DNA of 64,000 nucleotides, from contig QHXR01000006.1 in assembly GCA_003223025.1 (NCBI GenBank), forward strand, positions 228,681-292,680. Direction: 5' to 3'. The position numbers and the translations under genes are program-made. Position 1 is the first letter of the stretch. Each line of letters starts with the position of its first letter. The notes beneath the pieces were generated by a model. It was given only the letters and a program-made list of their open reading frames with translations. It did not search any database and was not told the origin of the DNA. The stretch comes from Acidobacteriota bacterium (lineage in GTDB: Bacteria; Acidobacteriota; Blastocatellia; Pyrinomonadales; Pyrinomonadaceae). Positions 57,183-64,000 of the stretch are shown here, one piece after another.

Positions 57183-59057
57183 ATGAAACTGCGCACTCTA
57201 GTGTGCCTATTCGCCGCACTCTTCGCATCCGCGATGATGGGTTTTAGTGCTCTTGCACAGGTCTCGCCCGAGGAAGAGCAAGTACTCGAGGAAGAATTTA
57301 TTCGATCGAAGGCCGAGAACGGAGAGTCTCACGCATCGGGAAACCGGGGTGATCTCGGCCCTGTCATTTTGGGAAATCCGACGCAGGCCGTCGTCGCGAT
57401 CCGCGTGGGAATTTATTATTCCTACACTGCGACCGGAGCCTTTTCAGAATTCGCGTCACTCAATCACCCGTCCGTTCGTGTTTCGAACACCGAAGGTTTC
57501 GCATATGTCATCGATCAATCGACCGGGCTGCAGATCGACGTGATATCGCCCGGGCAGATCGTCGAAGTGAGTTACACGAACGCCGCCGGCTATTCGGTCT
57601 CGGGTCCGGCGGGTACTTTCACCGTTGCGGGTCCGGTTCGCTTTATGCCCGAGCTTCCGACGAATTATTTTCGCGTCGAAAGCATTCGCCGCAGCAATCC
57701 GCTTGTTTCGGGAAGTCCTCAAACTGTGCCGCAGTATCGCGGTGCAATGGAGGTTTCGCGCGGTTCAGTGACGGCTGCAGATCGCGTGAATCTTATGAAC
57801 ATTCTCGAAGTCGAACAGTACGTCCGCGGTGTTGTGGCAAATGAGTCGATCGCGTCGTTCCACATGGAAGCCCTAAAGGCACAGGCCACGGCGGCGAGAG
57901 GTTATGCGATCGCGAATGTCGGAAACTATATCGCTCGCGGATATCCGTTCGACATCGTCGATTCGTCTTCGTCCCAAGTCTATCGCGGCGTTATTTCCGA
58001 GCATGCCCGCGCTGTGCAAGCGACAGAAGAGACACGCGGACTTGTCGCCTCGTACAACGGACGGATCATCTCTGCTCTGTACTCTTCATCGTTCGGCGGC
58101 TACAGCGACAGCAATCACTGGATCTTCAATTCGCCAAGCTCACAGCTTCCGGGAACGAACGTTACACCCTATCTAACCGGAATCTACGACGGCGAAGGCG
58201 CCGCCCCGGATCTCACGACCGACGCCGGTCGGCAAGCGTTCTGGACATCCGCGAACCAAGCGTTGGCTTATGACATGTGCGGACGAGTCGGAAACCGGTT
58301 CGCACGCTGGCGGATCCCGATCCCTGCATCGGACATCAAAGCGAGACTCGCGGGTCGTGTCGTCGTCATCAGCGGAAACACGAACGGCAACATCACGGGT
58401 ATCGAAGTGATCCAGCGAATGGACGGATCGAACCGGATCGCGAAAGTTCGAATCACTTTAACTACCGGCGTCGTCGAGGTTCGCGGGTGGGACAATCTCC
58501 GCAATGTGATCGGTCGCACACGGTCGGTCGGGACCACTCCGGTCGCGCCGTGCACCGGCACCGCGATCGCCGCGAATTTTACACTGACGAATCCGGCGAT
58601 CATCGAGCCGGTGATGAACGCGGACGGAACGCTCAACAGTTTGATCTCGACCGGCGGAGGCTGGGGACATAACGTCGGTATGAGCCAGTACGGATCGCAC
58701 GGACGCGGGCTTGCCGGACAGAATTTCCTTCAGATCCTAAAAACGTATTATCAGGGTGTTGATGTCGGCTCTTATCCGATTACGATCGGCCGCGATCCGG
58801 GAACCGGACCGCCGACGTTGTTCCAGGAATTCTACGCTCCAAATGCTCAAGGTACGCTCGTCGTTCGGGCGACTCCTGATCTGAAGAAACTGGTCGTCCA
58901 CGTGAACGACTATGACTTCATGATCACCGGCGACCAATTGGCGAGCGGTTTGTTTACGATGGATATTTCGCCCTATCTCGTGCAGGGCGTGAACACGATC
59001 AAGTACAATCCGGTCGGCCGGTATGGCGGTGCGACGGTGAATGTGAATGTGAACTGA
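57183..59057 (+). CDS. SpoIID/LytB-domain secreted protein
   Basis: 624 residues. Signal peptide (1-25). The SpoIID core (about 190-540) reads LMNILEVEQYVRGVVANESIASFHMEALKAQATAARGYAIAN, then YSSSFGGYSDSNHWIF and GGGWGHNVGMSQYGSHGRGLAGQNFLQILKTYYQGVDV. The family cleaves peptidoglycan glycan strands lacking stem peptides (lytic transglycosylase) in sporulation and is widespread in non-spore-formers. The N-terminal region is a small beta domain and the C-terminal 70 residues a second one. GGAGG lies 12 bases before ATG 57183. Confidence 0.92.
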   Translation: MKLRTLVCLFAALFASAMMGFSALAQVSPEEEQVLEEEFIRSKAENGESHASGNRGDLGPVILGNPTQAVVAIRVGIYYSYTATGAFSEFASLNHPSVRVSNTEGFAYVIDQSTGLQIDVISPGQIVEVSYTNAAGYSVSGPAGTFTVAGPVRFMPELPTNYFRVESIRRSNPLVSGSPQTVPQYRGAMEVSRGSVTAADRVNLMNILEVEQYVRGVVANESIASFHMEALKAQATAARGYAIANVGNYIARGYPFDIVDSSSSQVYRGVISEHARAVQATEETRGLVASYNGRIISALYSSSFGGYSDSNHWIFNSPSSQLPGTNVTPYLTGIYDGEGAAPDLTTDAGRQAFWTSANQALAYDMCGRVGNRFARWRIPIPASDIKARLAGRVVVISGNTNGNITGIEVIQRMDGSNRIAKVRITLTTGVVEVRGWDNLRNVIGRTRSVGTTPVAPCTGTAIAANFTLTNPAIIEPVMNADGTLNSLISTGGGWGHNVGMSQYGSHGRGLAGQNFLQILKTYYQGVDVGSYPITIGRDPGTGPPTLFQEFYAPNAQGTLVVRATPDLKKLVVHVNDYDFMITGDQLASGLFTMDISPYLVQGVNTIKYNPVGRYGGATVNVNVN

Positions 59058-59083
59058 GACTCACCCGAGTGAAGAAATGAAGG

Positions 59084-59115
59084 CTGCTCGACTGAAGAAG
59101 TTGGGCAGTCTTTTT
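59084..59115 (+). terminator. Terminator of the SpoIID-domain gene
   Basis: CTGCTCGAC (59084-59092) pairs with GTTGGGCAG (59100-59108), 9 bp with two G-U pairs, then TCTTTTTG. Confidence 0.75.
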
Positions 59116-59141
59116 GTTACGCGATCCGCCGCCAATTTTCT

Positions 59142-59192
59142 TATGAATTGCCTCCGCGCTTTAGCCGGAGGTTGCGGAAGTGGCAATTCATA
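59142..59192. repeat. Hairpin with GCCTCCG core
   Basis: TATGAATTGCC (59142-59152) and GGCAATTCATA (59182-59192) pair perfectly; inside, CCTCCG and CGGAGG pair as well. Shares its core with 7011-7032 and TTTAGCC with 23694-23834. Confidence 0.75.
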
Positions 59193-59262
59193 AACAAAAG
59201 CGCTCGATGTTCCCAATTTTTATTCTTGACGATTCACACGAATCCGCGCGTTTCGGTTGACT

Positions 59263-61425
59263 CTATGCCATCGAAGCGATCACGGCCTTGATCTCGCCGT
59301 AAGAATAATCGTCACCAAGCAATTCTTTTATCGGCGATAGCTGTCCGCCGTCGTTGAACTTCAACACTGCGCTTCGGATTGTCTCGATTTTGTCGACCGG
59401 GACGAGTTCGTGCAATTCCATTTCGCCGGTCGCGATGAATTTTGCCAAATGACTTTCGACGGTGCTCGGCTGAATGCCTCGCTCCTCCGCGATCTCGGCA
59501 ACTGACCGGCCGTCGCGGAACATTTCGAAAGAGATTCGATAAGTGTCCTTTCCGCTCGCGTCGCGTTTGGTCCGCGTCTTGTTCGTACGCTTTCGTGATT
59601 TGAGGCCGATGTTTGAGACGAGGTTATTCTTCAGACTATAGTTCTTTATCACCCGAAGGAATGCGTCACCGTACTTTTCAAATTTCAGATCGCCGACGCC
59701 CGAGATCTTTCGCAGCTCCCAATCGAGCTGCGGAAAATAAGTTGCCATTTCGACTAGAGTCGCGTCGGAGAAAACGACGTACGGCGGAACATTCTCAGTC
59801 TTCGCGAACACTGTTCGGATCCCGCGCAGCTCTTCAAAAAGCGCCTTATCATATGGAAGCGAAACTTCGGCGACGAGCTTCGGCTTCTTCTCTTCTTTGA
59901 CGGTGACCTTGATAAGCTCGACGCTGGTTTTTCCGGATAGAACATCGCCGCTTTTGTCCGTGAGCATGAGCGTCGGATACGTGCCTTCTTTCTGGGCGAG
60001 ATAACCTTGAGCGATCAGGTCTTTGAAATGATCGAACCAGACTTGCTTCGGAATATCCGCTCCGACGCCGAATGTCTTTAGATTCTTATGCTCGTCGCGA
60101 ACGGTCTGGGCCTGTGATCCGCGAAGAATGTCGATGACATAGCTCATCCCGAAACGCTGTCCGGTACGATAAACCGCACTAAGCGCTTTTTGGGCGATGA
60201 TCGTCCCGTCGAAGCGCTCGACTTTCTTCGTGCAGTTGTCGCAGTTATCGCACGACCCACTGAACTCTTCGGAGAAATAGTTGAGCAGGAATTTTCTACG
60301 GCAGAATTTCAGATCGCCGTACGTCGCCATCGCGTCGAGCTTCTTAAGCATGATCGCCGACTGATCGGTGTTCCCTTCGATCTCGACGAAACCCTTCAGC
60401 TTGGTTACATCCGCATAGCTATAAAACAGCAACGCTTCGCTTTCCAATCCGTCGCGGCCGGCGCGGCCGGTTTCCTGATAATAGCTCTCGACGTTCTTCG
60501 GCAGATCCATGTGCACGACAAAGCGGACGTTCGATTTGTCGATACCCATTCCGAACGCGATCGTCGCGACGATGATTTTTGTTTCGTCGTTAAGGAACGA
60601 AGTCTGATGAAGATCGCGCGTTTGCTTGTCGAGTCCGGCGTGATACGGAAGAGCGCTAAATCCTTCATCGCGAAGATCTCCGGCAAGCGAATCGACGGAG
60701 TTTCTGCTGAGACAGTAAATTATTCCGCTCTGATCTTTTCGGTCATCGAGAAACTCAAGAAGCTGGCCGTAAGAGTTCCGCTTTGGTTCGACGGTGTAGT
60801 GGATGTTCTGCCGATTGAAACTCGAGACAAAGACATCGGCATCATTTATCGCGAGACGCTCGACGATATCTTTGCGAACGAGTTTGTCGGCCGTCGCTGT
60901 GAGCGCAATGACCGGGACATTTGGGAACTCGCGCTTAAGTGAAGCGAGTCTCAAATATTCAGGTCGAAAATCATGTCCCCAACTGGAGATGCAGTGAGCT
61001 TCATCGATCGCGAATAAAGATATGTTCAGCTCACGTAGAAAGTCGATGAACCGATCGCCGCTTTGCAGAAGCCGCTCCGGGGCGACGTACAAAAGCTTCA
61101 ACTCTCCGCTGCGCACCTTTTGAAAAACCGGAACCTGCTCAGCGGCGGTCTGCGTGGAATTCAGGAACGCGGCCTCGACGCCATTCGCGCGCAGAGCATC
61201 GACCTGATCCTTCATCAACGCGATCAGCGGCGAGATGACGACCGTAAGGCCGTCCATTACAAGAGCCGGAATTTGATAACAGAGCGACTTACCGCCGCCT
61301 GTCGGCATTAAAACGACACAATCTTTTCCTTGCAGAACAGATTCAATCGCGACTTCCTGATGAAGCCGGAAGGCGTCGTAACCAAAACGATGTTTGAGGA
61401 TCTCGCGAGCTTTTTCTATGGGCAT
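59263..61425 (-). CDS. recQ: ATP-dependent DNA helicase RecQ
   Basis: 720 residues. Helicase motifs: [57 protein letters not shown]. The RecQ zinc region is [24 protein letters not shown], followed by an RQC winged helix, an HRDC domain ([36 protein letters not shown]) and a C-terminal helix-turn-helix-like extension ([26 protein letters not shown]). ATG 61425 ([10 protein letters not shown]) is chosen; the longer frame needs a TTG and reads through a repeat hairpin. Confidence 0.95.
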   Translation of the reverse strand: MPIEKAREILKHRFGYDAFRLHQEVAIESVLQGKDCVVLMPTGGGKSLCYQIPALVMDGLTVVISPLIALMKDQVDALRANGVEAAFLNSTQTAAEQVPVFQKVRSGELKLLYVAPERLLQSGDRFIDFLRELNISLFAIDEAHCISSWGHDFRPEYLRLASLKREFPNVPVIALTATADKLVRKDIVERLAINDADVFVSSFNRQNIHYTVEPKRNSYGQLLEFLDDRKDQSGIIYCLSRNSVDSLAGDLRDEGFSALPYHAGLDKQTRDLHQTSFLNDETKIIVATIAFGMGIDKSNVRFVVHMDLPKNVESYYQETGRAGRDGLESEALLFYSYADVTKLKGFVEIEGNTDQSAIMLKKLDAMATYGDLKFCRRKFLLNYFSEEFSGSCDNCDNCTKKVERFDGTIIAQKALSAVYRTGQRFGMSYVIDILRGSQAQTVRDEHKNLKTFGVGADIPKQVWFDHFKDLIAQGYLAQKEGTYPTLMLTDKSGDVLSGKTSVELIKVTVKEEKKPKLVAEVSLPYDKALFEELRGIRTVFAKTENVPPYVVFSDATLVEMATYFPQLDWELRKISGVGDLKFEKYGDAFLRVIKNYSLKNNLVSNIGLKSRKRTNKTRTKRDASGKDTYRISFEMFRDGRSVAEIAEERGIQPSTVESHLAKFIATGEMELHELVPVDKIETIRSAVLKFNDGGQLSPIKELLGDDYSYGEIKAVIASMA

Positions 61426-61452
61426 GGTGGGATTTGTTTCAACCTCATTAGT

Positions 61453-61499
61453 CCCGCCTTTGGCTGCCCCGACAGTTATATCTGCCAACCAAAGGCGGG
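61453..61499. repeat. CCCGCCTTTGG palindrome
   Basis: CCCGCCTTTGG (61453-61463) and CCAAAGGCGGG (61489-61499) pair perfectly (11 bp) around a 25-base loop, just upstream of RecQ on the minus strand. Confidence 0.8.
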
Positions 61500-61511
61500 T
61501 TATTCAAAATT

Positions 61512-63047
61512 CTAGATCTCGACCTCATCGATCTGGGCCTTCTGAAGCTTGCCCGAGTAATCGACATACAAAGACTTCCACTCGGTAAAAATATCGAGCA
61601 CCTGAGTTCCCGCTTCGCGATGCCCGTTACCGGTACCCTTCGTACCGCCGAACGGCAGGTGGACTTCAGCTCCGATCGTTGCCGAATTCACATAGCAGAT
61701 GCCGGTGTACAGTTCCTGCATCGCGTAGAACGACTGGTTGACGTCCTGCGTGTAGATCGCGGACGACAGACCGTACTTCACACCGTTGACGATCTCGATA
61801 GCTTCGTCGAGTGTCGAGAACGGGATCACCGAGGTAACAGGTCCGAAGATCTCTTCCTGTGCGATGCGATGATTCGGAGCCACATCTGAAAATACCGTCG
61901 GCTCGATGAACCAGCCTTTCGAGTAATCGCCTTTCGTCAGACGATTTCCGCCGCACGCGAGCTTGGCCTTGTCTTCCTTCTGGCCGATCTCGATGTAGCG
62001 AAGAATGTTGTTCATCGCGTCTTCGTGGATCACCGGACCGACTTCCGTTCTCGCGTCGAGTCCGTTTCCGACTCTAAGCGTCTTCACTTTCTCGACCAGA
62101 CGCTCGACAAACTTTTTGTAGATCTTTTTATGAACGACGAGCCGCGACGAGGCCGTGCATCGTTGACCGCTCGTGCCGAATGCTCCCCACAGCGATCCTT
62201 CGACCGCGTTGTCGATGTGTGCGTCATCCATCACGATGATCGCGTTCTTCCCGCCCATCTCAAGCGAGACGATCTTGTTGTCGCGTGCGCATTGCTCGGC
62301 GATGATGCGACCGGTGTTGGTCGAGCCGGTGAATGAGATCAGACGAACATCGGGATGTCCGACGAGCGTCGGTCCGATGTCGGATCCGTGACCGTTGATC
62401 AGATTGACGACGCCCTTCGGAATGCCGGCCTTCTCACATGCTTTGACGAGGTTCAATGCAGACAGCGGAACGTCCTCGCCGGACTTGATCACGACCGTGT
62501 TTCCGCAAACCAGAGCCGGGATCAATTTCCATGAAGGAATCGCCATCGGAAAATTGAAAGGAGTGATCAGACCGCAGATCCCAACCGGCTGACGGACACA
62601 CATCGCGAACTTGTTCGGCATCTCGGCCGGAGTCGTGAATCCGTGAAGCCGTCGTCCCTCGCCCGCCGTGTAGTACGTGCAGTCGATCGCTTCCTGGACG
62701 TCGCCGCCGGCTTCCTTCAAGACTTTACCCATCTCGCGAGTCATCTCGCGTGTGAATTCCTCTTTGTTCTCGCGAAGAATCTCACCGAGCGTGAAGAGCA
62801 ACTCGGCTCGTTTCGGCGCCGGCGTTCGACGCCATTTTGTCGCCGCATTTTTCGCCGCTTCGACCGCGGCATTCACGTCATCGGAATTCGATTTCGGAAA
62901 TCGGCCGACGATGTCGCTCGTATCAGCCGGGTTCACATTATCGAACCACTCGCCGGATGAGCTCTTTACCCACTCGCCGCCGATATAGTTGTTGTAAGTT
63001 TTCGTGGCGGTCTTCTTCTTCGCTTTTGCTTGTTTTGCTGTTGGCAT
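61512..63047 (-). CDS. NAD(P)-dependent aldehyde dehydrogenase
   Basis: 511 residues. A lysine/alanine-rich start ([16 protein letters not shown]) is followed by the ALDH fold: [33 protein letters not shown] (cofactor loop), [15 protein letters not shown] (general base Glu near 264), [10 protein letters not shown] (catalytic Cys near 296) and [11 protein letters not shown]. The closing [14 protein letters not shown] resembles semialdehyde dehydrogenases of lysine or succinate metabolism, but the substrate is not clear. It ends about 86 bases upstream of the recQ start on the same strand. Confidence 0.93.
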   Translation of the reverse strand: MPTAKQAKAKKKTATKTYNNYIGGEWVKSSSGEWFDNVNPADTSDIVGRFPKSNSDDVNAAVEAAKNAATKWRRTPAPKRAELLFTLGEILRENKEEFTREMTREMGKVLKEAGGDVQEAIDCTYYTAGEGRRLHGFTTPAEMPNKFAMCVRQPVGICGLITPFNFPMAIPSWKLIPALVCGNTVVIKSGEDVPLSALNLVKACEKAGIPKGVVNLINGHGSDIGPTLVGHPDVRLISFTGSTNTGRIIAEQCARDNKIVSLEMGGKNAIIVMDDAHIDNAVEGSLWGAFGTSGQRCTASSRLVVHKKIYKKFVERLVEKVKTLRVGNGLDARTEVGPVIHEDAMNNILRYIEIGQKEDKAKLACGGNRLTKGDYSKGWFIEPTVFSDVAPNHRIAQEEIFGPVTSVIPFSTLDEAIEIVNGVKYGLSSAIYTQDVNQSFYAMQELYTGICYVNSATIGAEVHLPFGGTKGTGNGHREAGTQVLDIFTEWKSLYVDYSGKLQKAQIDEVEI

Positions 63048-63148
63048 ATTTCTAAGTCTAAAGTCGACGTCGCTTTAAGACAAATAGGACCTATAAGACT
63101 CATATGTCCCATAGGTCCCCGACAATCTCTCAAATCTGAGAGTTAATT
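63048..63148. repeat. Short spacer with GGACCTAT and CTCTCA hairpins
   Basis: AGGACCTATAAGACTCATAT then GTCCCATAGGTCC, a GGACCTAT/ATAGGTCC hairpin with a 9-base rhythm, then CTCTCA-AATC-TGAGAG (63127-63142), possibly a weak terminator for the upstream htrA-like gene on the minus strand. Confidence 0.6.
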
Positions 63149-64000
63149 CTACTGCACCGTGAACTGCACGACTTTAAGCTGCAGCCCGCGCGCTCGCACG
63201 TCGTATGTCAGGACGTGAAGGACGACCGCGTCGCCCTTTTTTAACTTGCCGACGGCTTCGCTGAACGATTTCACATCCGTCACCGCCGCGCGATTCATGC
63301 GCTGAATGAGATCTCCTTCACCAAGAGCATCGACGCCGTTCGAGAGCTTCACGTCAGCGATAAAGCTTTCGGGATTGATCTCTTTTACGAGGACTCCCTT
63401 TTGTCCCTCCAGCTTGTGAGTCGAAGCAAGCGACGGCGTCAGATCGACAAGCGTCAGTCCAAACGGTTTGATCTCTTCTTTGGTCTTCTCCAACGGGAGC
63501 TTTGTCCGGGAACTTTCCTCGCTGCGACCCGGCCTCAAAGGACGCTCACCGAGCTTGATACTTGTCGTCCGCCGATCGAGAACCGCTCCGTTCTCTCGCA
63601 GGTAAGCGATGTTCGTCGAAACATCCGGCGATGTCGCAGAAACTTTCGCGATCAGGTCCGGAGCTCCGATGATCTTCTGTCCGTTGAACTCGACTATGAC
63701 GTCACCAACTTTCAAGCCTGCAACAGAAGCGGCGCTATCTTTATCTCGAAGTTCGATAACGATCGCGCCTTGAGCTTCCTTCAATCCGTACACGGAAGCG
63801 AATTCCGACTTCACGGTCTCGAGGCCGACGCCGAGATAACCGCGACGAACCTTGCCGCTCGTTGTGATCTGTTCGAAAACGTACGAAGCCTCATTCGACG
63901 GAAGCGCAAAACCGACACCGTTGTAATCACCGGTCGATGTCGCGATCTGAGAATTGATCCCGATAACTTCGCCGTTCATGTTAACCAACGGGCCGCCGGA
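63149..64000 (-). CDS. HtrA/DegQ-family serine protease, C-terminal part (5' partial)
   Basis: 284 visible residues; the frame is open to the right edge, which begins with SGGPLVNMNGEVIGINSQIA, just after the catalytic Ser context (GNSGGPL). YNGVGFALPS and RRGYLGVGLETVK lead into PDZ1 (about 50-145), then a proline/arginine linker and PDZ2 (about 185-280; LVDLTPSLASTHKLEGQKGVLVKEINPES). A periplasmic protein-quality-control protease. The N-terminal half with the His and Asp of the triad lies outside the window. Confidence 0.93.
   Translation of the reverse strand, partial: SGGPLVNMNGEVIGINSQIATSTGDYNGVGFALPSNEASYVFEQITTSGKVRRGYLGVGLETVKSEFASVYGLKEAQGAIVIELRDKDSAASVAGLKVGDVIVEFNGQKIIGAPDLIAKVSATSPDVSTNIAYLRENGAVLDRRTTSIKLGERPLRPGRSEESSRTKLPLEKTKEEIKPFGLTLVDLTPSLASTHKLEGQKGVLVKEINPESFIADVKLSNGVDALGEGDLIQRMNRAAVTDVKSFSEAVGKLKKGDAVVLHVLTYDVRARGLQLKVVQFTVQ

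Noticed and set aside
61426-61488. 21-residue N-terminal extension of RecQ
   Set aside because: It needs a TTG start and its first codons fall in or next to the CCCGCCTTTGG hairpin; RecQ proteins start close to [10 protein letters not shown].

Overview
The window is a stretch of bacterial chromosome with dense genes on both strands, ordinary housekeeping functions and a large load of secreted or lipoprotein genes. It carries a DUF1800/DUF1501 pair, an M36 fungalysin, an S9 peptidase, a SpoIID-domain protein, a VCBS/P-domain surface protein, ComEA/ComEC and a TonB-like protein. This mix, with a moderately high G+C coding style, fits Acidobacteriota, most likely class Blastocatellia (Pyrinomonadaceae-like). 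That placement is inferred from gene content; no rRNA or tRNA gene was found to confirm it.

Layout. 1-7.5 kb: end of a TrmL-type tRNA methyltransferase, a BON-domain protein, the GTPase TypA, then an ArsR-controlled run of SRPBCC, VOC, AlkD-like and small membrane genes. 7.5-14.6 kb: a large surface protein (minus strand) diverging from a DUF1800-DUF1501 operon. 14.7-25.5 kb: DoxX-like and MATE membrane proteins, VOC proteins, a class C (e(P4)-like) acid phosphatase, a frameshifted nucleotidyltransferase with its small partner, an S9 peptidase and two nucleotide-sugar SDR enzymes. 25.5-34.7 kb: DUF6941 protein, a small Smr gene with no normal start codon, a lipoprotein-peptidase pair, purH behind a terminator-like hairpin, comEC and comEA. 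35-43.5 kb: DsbA-like protein, glutaminyl cyclase, then guanine deaminase and xanthine dehydrogenase (XdhA, B, C), a guanine-to-urate route. 43.5-47.7 kb: an unusual cassette of two unknown proteins, an ATP-dependent polynucleotide ligase and a primase-polymerase fused to a HAD phosphatase. It looks like a split, LigD-like end-healing system. 47.8-64 kb: TonB-like protein, TIGR03279-type radical SAM protein, alanine dehydrogenase, M36 protease, DAO oxidoreductase, SpoIID protein, RecQ, aldehyde dehydrogenase and the end of an HtrA-type protease.

The most striking non-genic signal is repeats. Many spacers are filled by hairpin-forming dispersed elements of at least four families. A second class consists of arrays with an exact 7-nt period but a different sequence at each locus. 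Because 7 and 3 share no factor, a stop-free heptad is open in every frame, while a TAG-bearing heptad stops every frame. Both outcomes are seen here: heptads lie in frame inside PurH, XdhA, XdhC and the radical SAM protein, and arrays supply the TAG stop codons of the DUF1800 and XdhB genes. A separate palindromic element also sits in frame twice in XdhA and, decayed, in PurH, where it encodes the same nine residues (ASADGVVLS). This resembles the Rickettsia palindromic elements in principle and is the best candidate for something undescribed.
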